NCBI GenBank assembly: GCA_035455265.1
Contig: DATIFK010000076.1
Location: forward strand, 1-12,488
Source: MGOM01 sp035455265
Lineage (GTDB): Bacteria; Chloroflexota; Anaerolineae; Anaerolineales; E44-bin32
Direction: 5' to 3'
DNA length: 12,488 nucleotides
Shown: positions 11,971-12,488 of the stretch, piece by piece
Layout of the letters: each line of letters opens with the position of its first letter
How positions within the stretch are numbered: the stretch's first letter is position 1
Position numbers and translations under genes: made by a program
Notes under the pieces: generated by a model
Databases searched by the model: none
Seen by the model: only the letters and a program-made list of their open reading frames with translations
What the model was told of the DNA's origin: nothing

Positions 11971-12115
11971 GCCGCCACACCGTCCCGGCCGTCTCGCCCC
12001 GGCGGGCCGCCGGGCCTTGCGGCCCGAACGGGGTGTCCTTACGGGAGCCTCCAGCCTCCAGCTCCCAGCCATTGTCGTGGGACGGCTGGTGGCTGGAAGC
12101 TGGAGGCCGGGAGCT
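11971..12115 (-). repeat. Heptad inverted-repeat element E, with a core split by a GC-rich insert
   Basis: The element starts 19 bases after the small membrane-protein stop, read leftwards. Seven-mers AGCCTCC (12046, 12053), AGCTCCC (12060) and AGCCATT (12067) face inverse 7-mers GACGGCT, GGTGGCT, GGAAGCT, GGAGGCC and GGGAGCT (12081-12115). On the minus strand CTCCCGTAAGGACACC (12047-12032) matches element A 167-182 at 15 of 16 bases. The second half of the core, GGGACGGTGTG, appears at 11986-11976. Between the halves is a 45-base GC-rich insert (11987-12031) with a CGGGCC-TTGC-GGCCCG hairpin (12011-12026). The rest of the gap down to 11942 shows nothing else. Confidence 0.65.
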
Positions 12116-12134
12116 TTAGCCTGTGGGCAAAGCC

Positions 12135-12488
12135 TCAGGCTGTCTTTTCCCCGCTCCGAGGCGGTTCGGCACTGCCGTGCATCTCTCGATGCCAGGCCTC
12201 GGCCTTCTCCTGCCAATGACGGCGCATCTCCTCCGGCATCCATGGGCCATGCATGCCCGGGCCCCACGGCCCGTGTCGCCGCCAGCCCATCCCGCCCCCG
12301 ACCACCAGGCGGAACAGGGCGAAGACAACAAAGAGGAAGAAGATTGGCGCCAGGCAGCTCAGCCACCCGAACCCGAAGGGGTAGTACGGGTAGAAGCCGT
12401 AGAACGGGGCGGGCACCGCGGGCGCAGGTGCGACCTGGGCCGCGCCTGAGGCGCCCTGGGCCAACCCGGCGTTGTAGGCCACATACCC
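12135..12488 (-). CDS. Small single-pass membrane protein, His/Met/Trp-rich tail, 5' end uncertain
   Basis: I do not recognise a named family. The frame is open to the window edge; a GTG at 12482 would give 115 residues, but the true start may lie outside. An Ala/Pro/Gly-rich N-terminus leads to an aromatic stretch, F-Y-G-F-Y-P-Y-Y-P-F-G-F-G-W-L. One membrane helix follows (about 40-62, C-L-A-P-I-F-F-L-F-V-V-F-A-L-F). The cytosolic-looking tail is rich in His, Met, Trp and Gly (G-W-R-R-H-G-P-W-G-P-G-M-H-G-P-W-M), then a short charged helix. The tail resembles the W/H/P-rich N-terminus of the sensor kinase downstream, and the three genes share a strand, so it may be an accessory of the two-component system. 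Metal binding by His/Met is conceivable but unsupported. Confidence 0.6.
   Translation of the reverse strand, partial: GYVAYNAGLAQGASGAAQVAPAPAVPAPFYGFYPYYPFGFGWLSCLAPIFFLFVVFALFRLVVGGGMGWRRHGPWGPGMHGPWMPEEMRRHWQEKAEAWHREMHGSAEPPRSGEKTA

Overview
The window is a GC-rich bacterial chromosome segment with no phage, plasmid or insertion-sequence genes. Several traits together suggest Chloroflexota, perhaps an Anaerolineae-like lineage: paired lipoproteins with a W-P-D-A-G-L-G-C-P motif, a bacterial translin, a DUF3467 gene beside ssb, a B-box zinc-finger membrane protein, and a membrane-anchored Cas4-like nuclease. This assignment is inference; no rRNA is present.

Layout. At 28-101 is tRNA-Arg(CCT). 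A minus-strand lipoprotein (225-638) and its paralogue (3151-3606) bracket a secreted HEYQH zinc-peptidase-like protein (1044-3080), which ends at a strong terminator hairpin. A divergent promoter region near 3680-3740 serves the second lipoprotein leftwards and ssb rightwards. The rightward run is ssb, DUF3467 gene, translin-like gene, two genes that together carry the motifs of one Cas4/AddB-type Fe-S nuclease, nadK, B-box membrane protein, recN. On the minus strand at the right are a small membrane protein (12135-12488, open at the window edge), an OmpR-type regulator and its sensor kinase (4-base overlap), a probable terminator, and a cold-shock protein gene with its own terminator.

Most of the rightward run handles nucleic acid: ssDNA binding (SSB), ssDNA/RNA binding or cleavage (translin-like), DNA end processing (Cas4-like) and break repair (RecN). 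The Cas4-like activity appears divided: one polypeptide carries one Fe-S cysteine and the motif-I histidine, the other the D/E-x-K core and three cysteines. Each has one membrane helix.

The most unusual feature is a family of about 95-145 bp non-coding elements (A 111-207, B 5322-5430, C 5673-5776, D 6333-6427, E 11971-12115). Their arms are inverted repeats built of degenerate 7-base units (roughly AGYNNYC). Their interiors share all or part of a GGACACCGGGACGGTGTG core hairpin. The unit sequence differs from element to element, but the architecture and core persist. Each starts within 0-19 bases of the end of an upstream gene, and three of them bracket the two Cas4-like half-genes.
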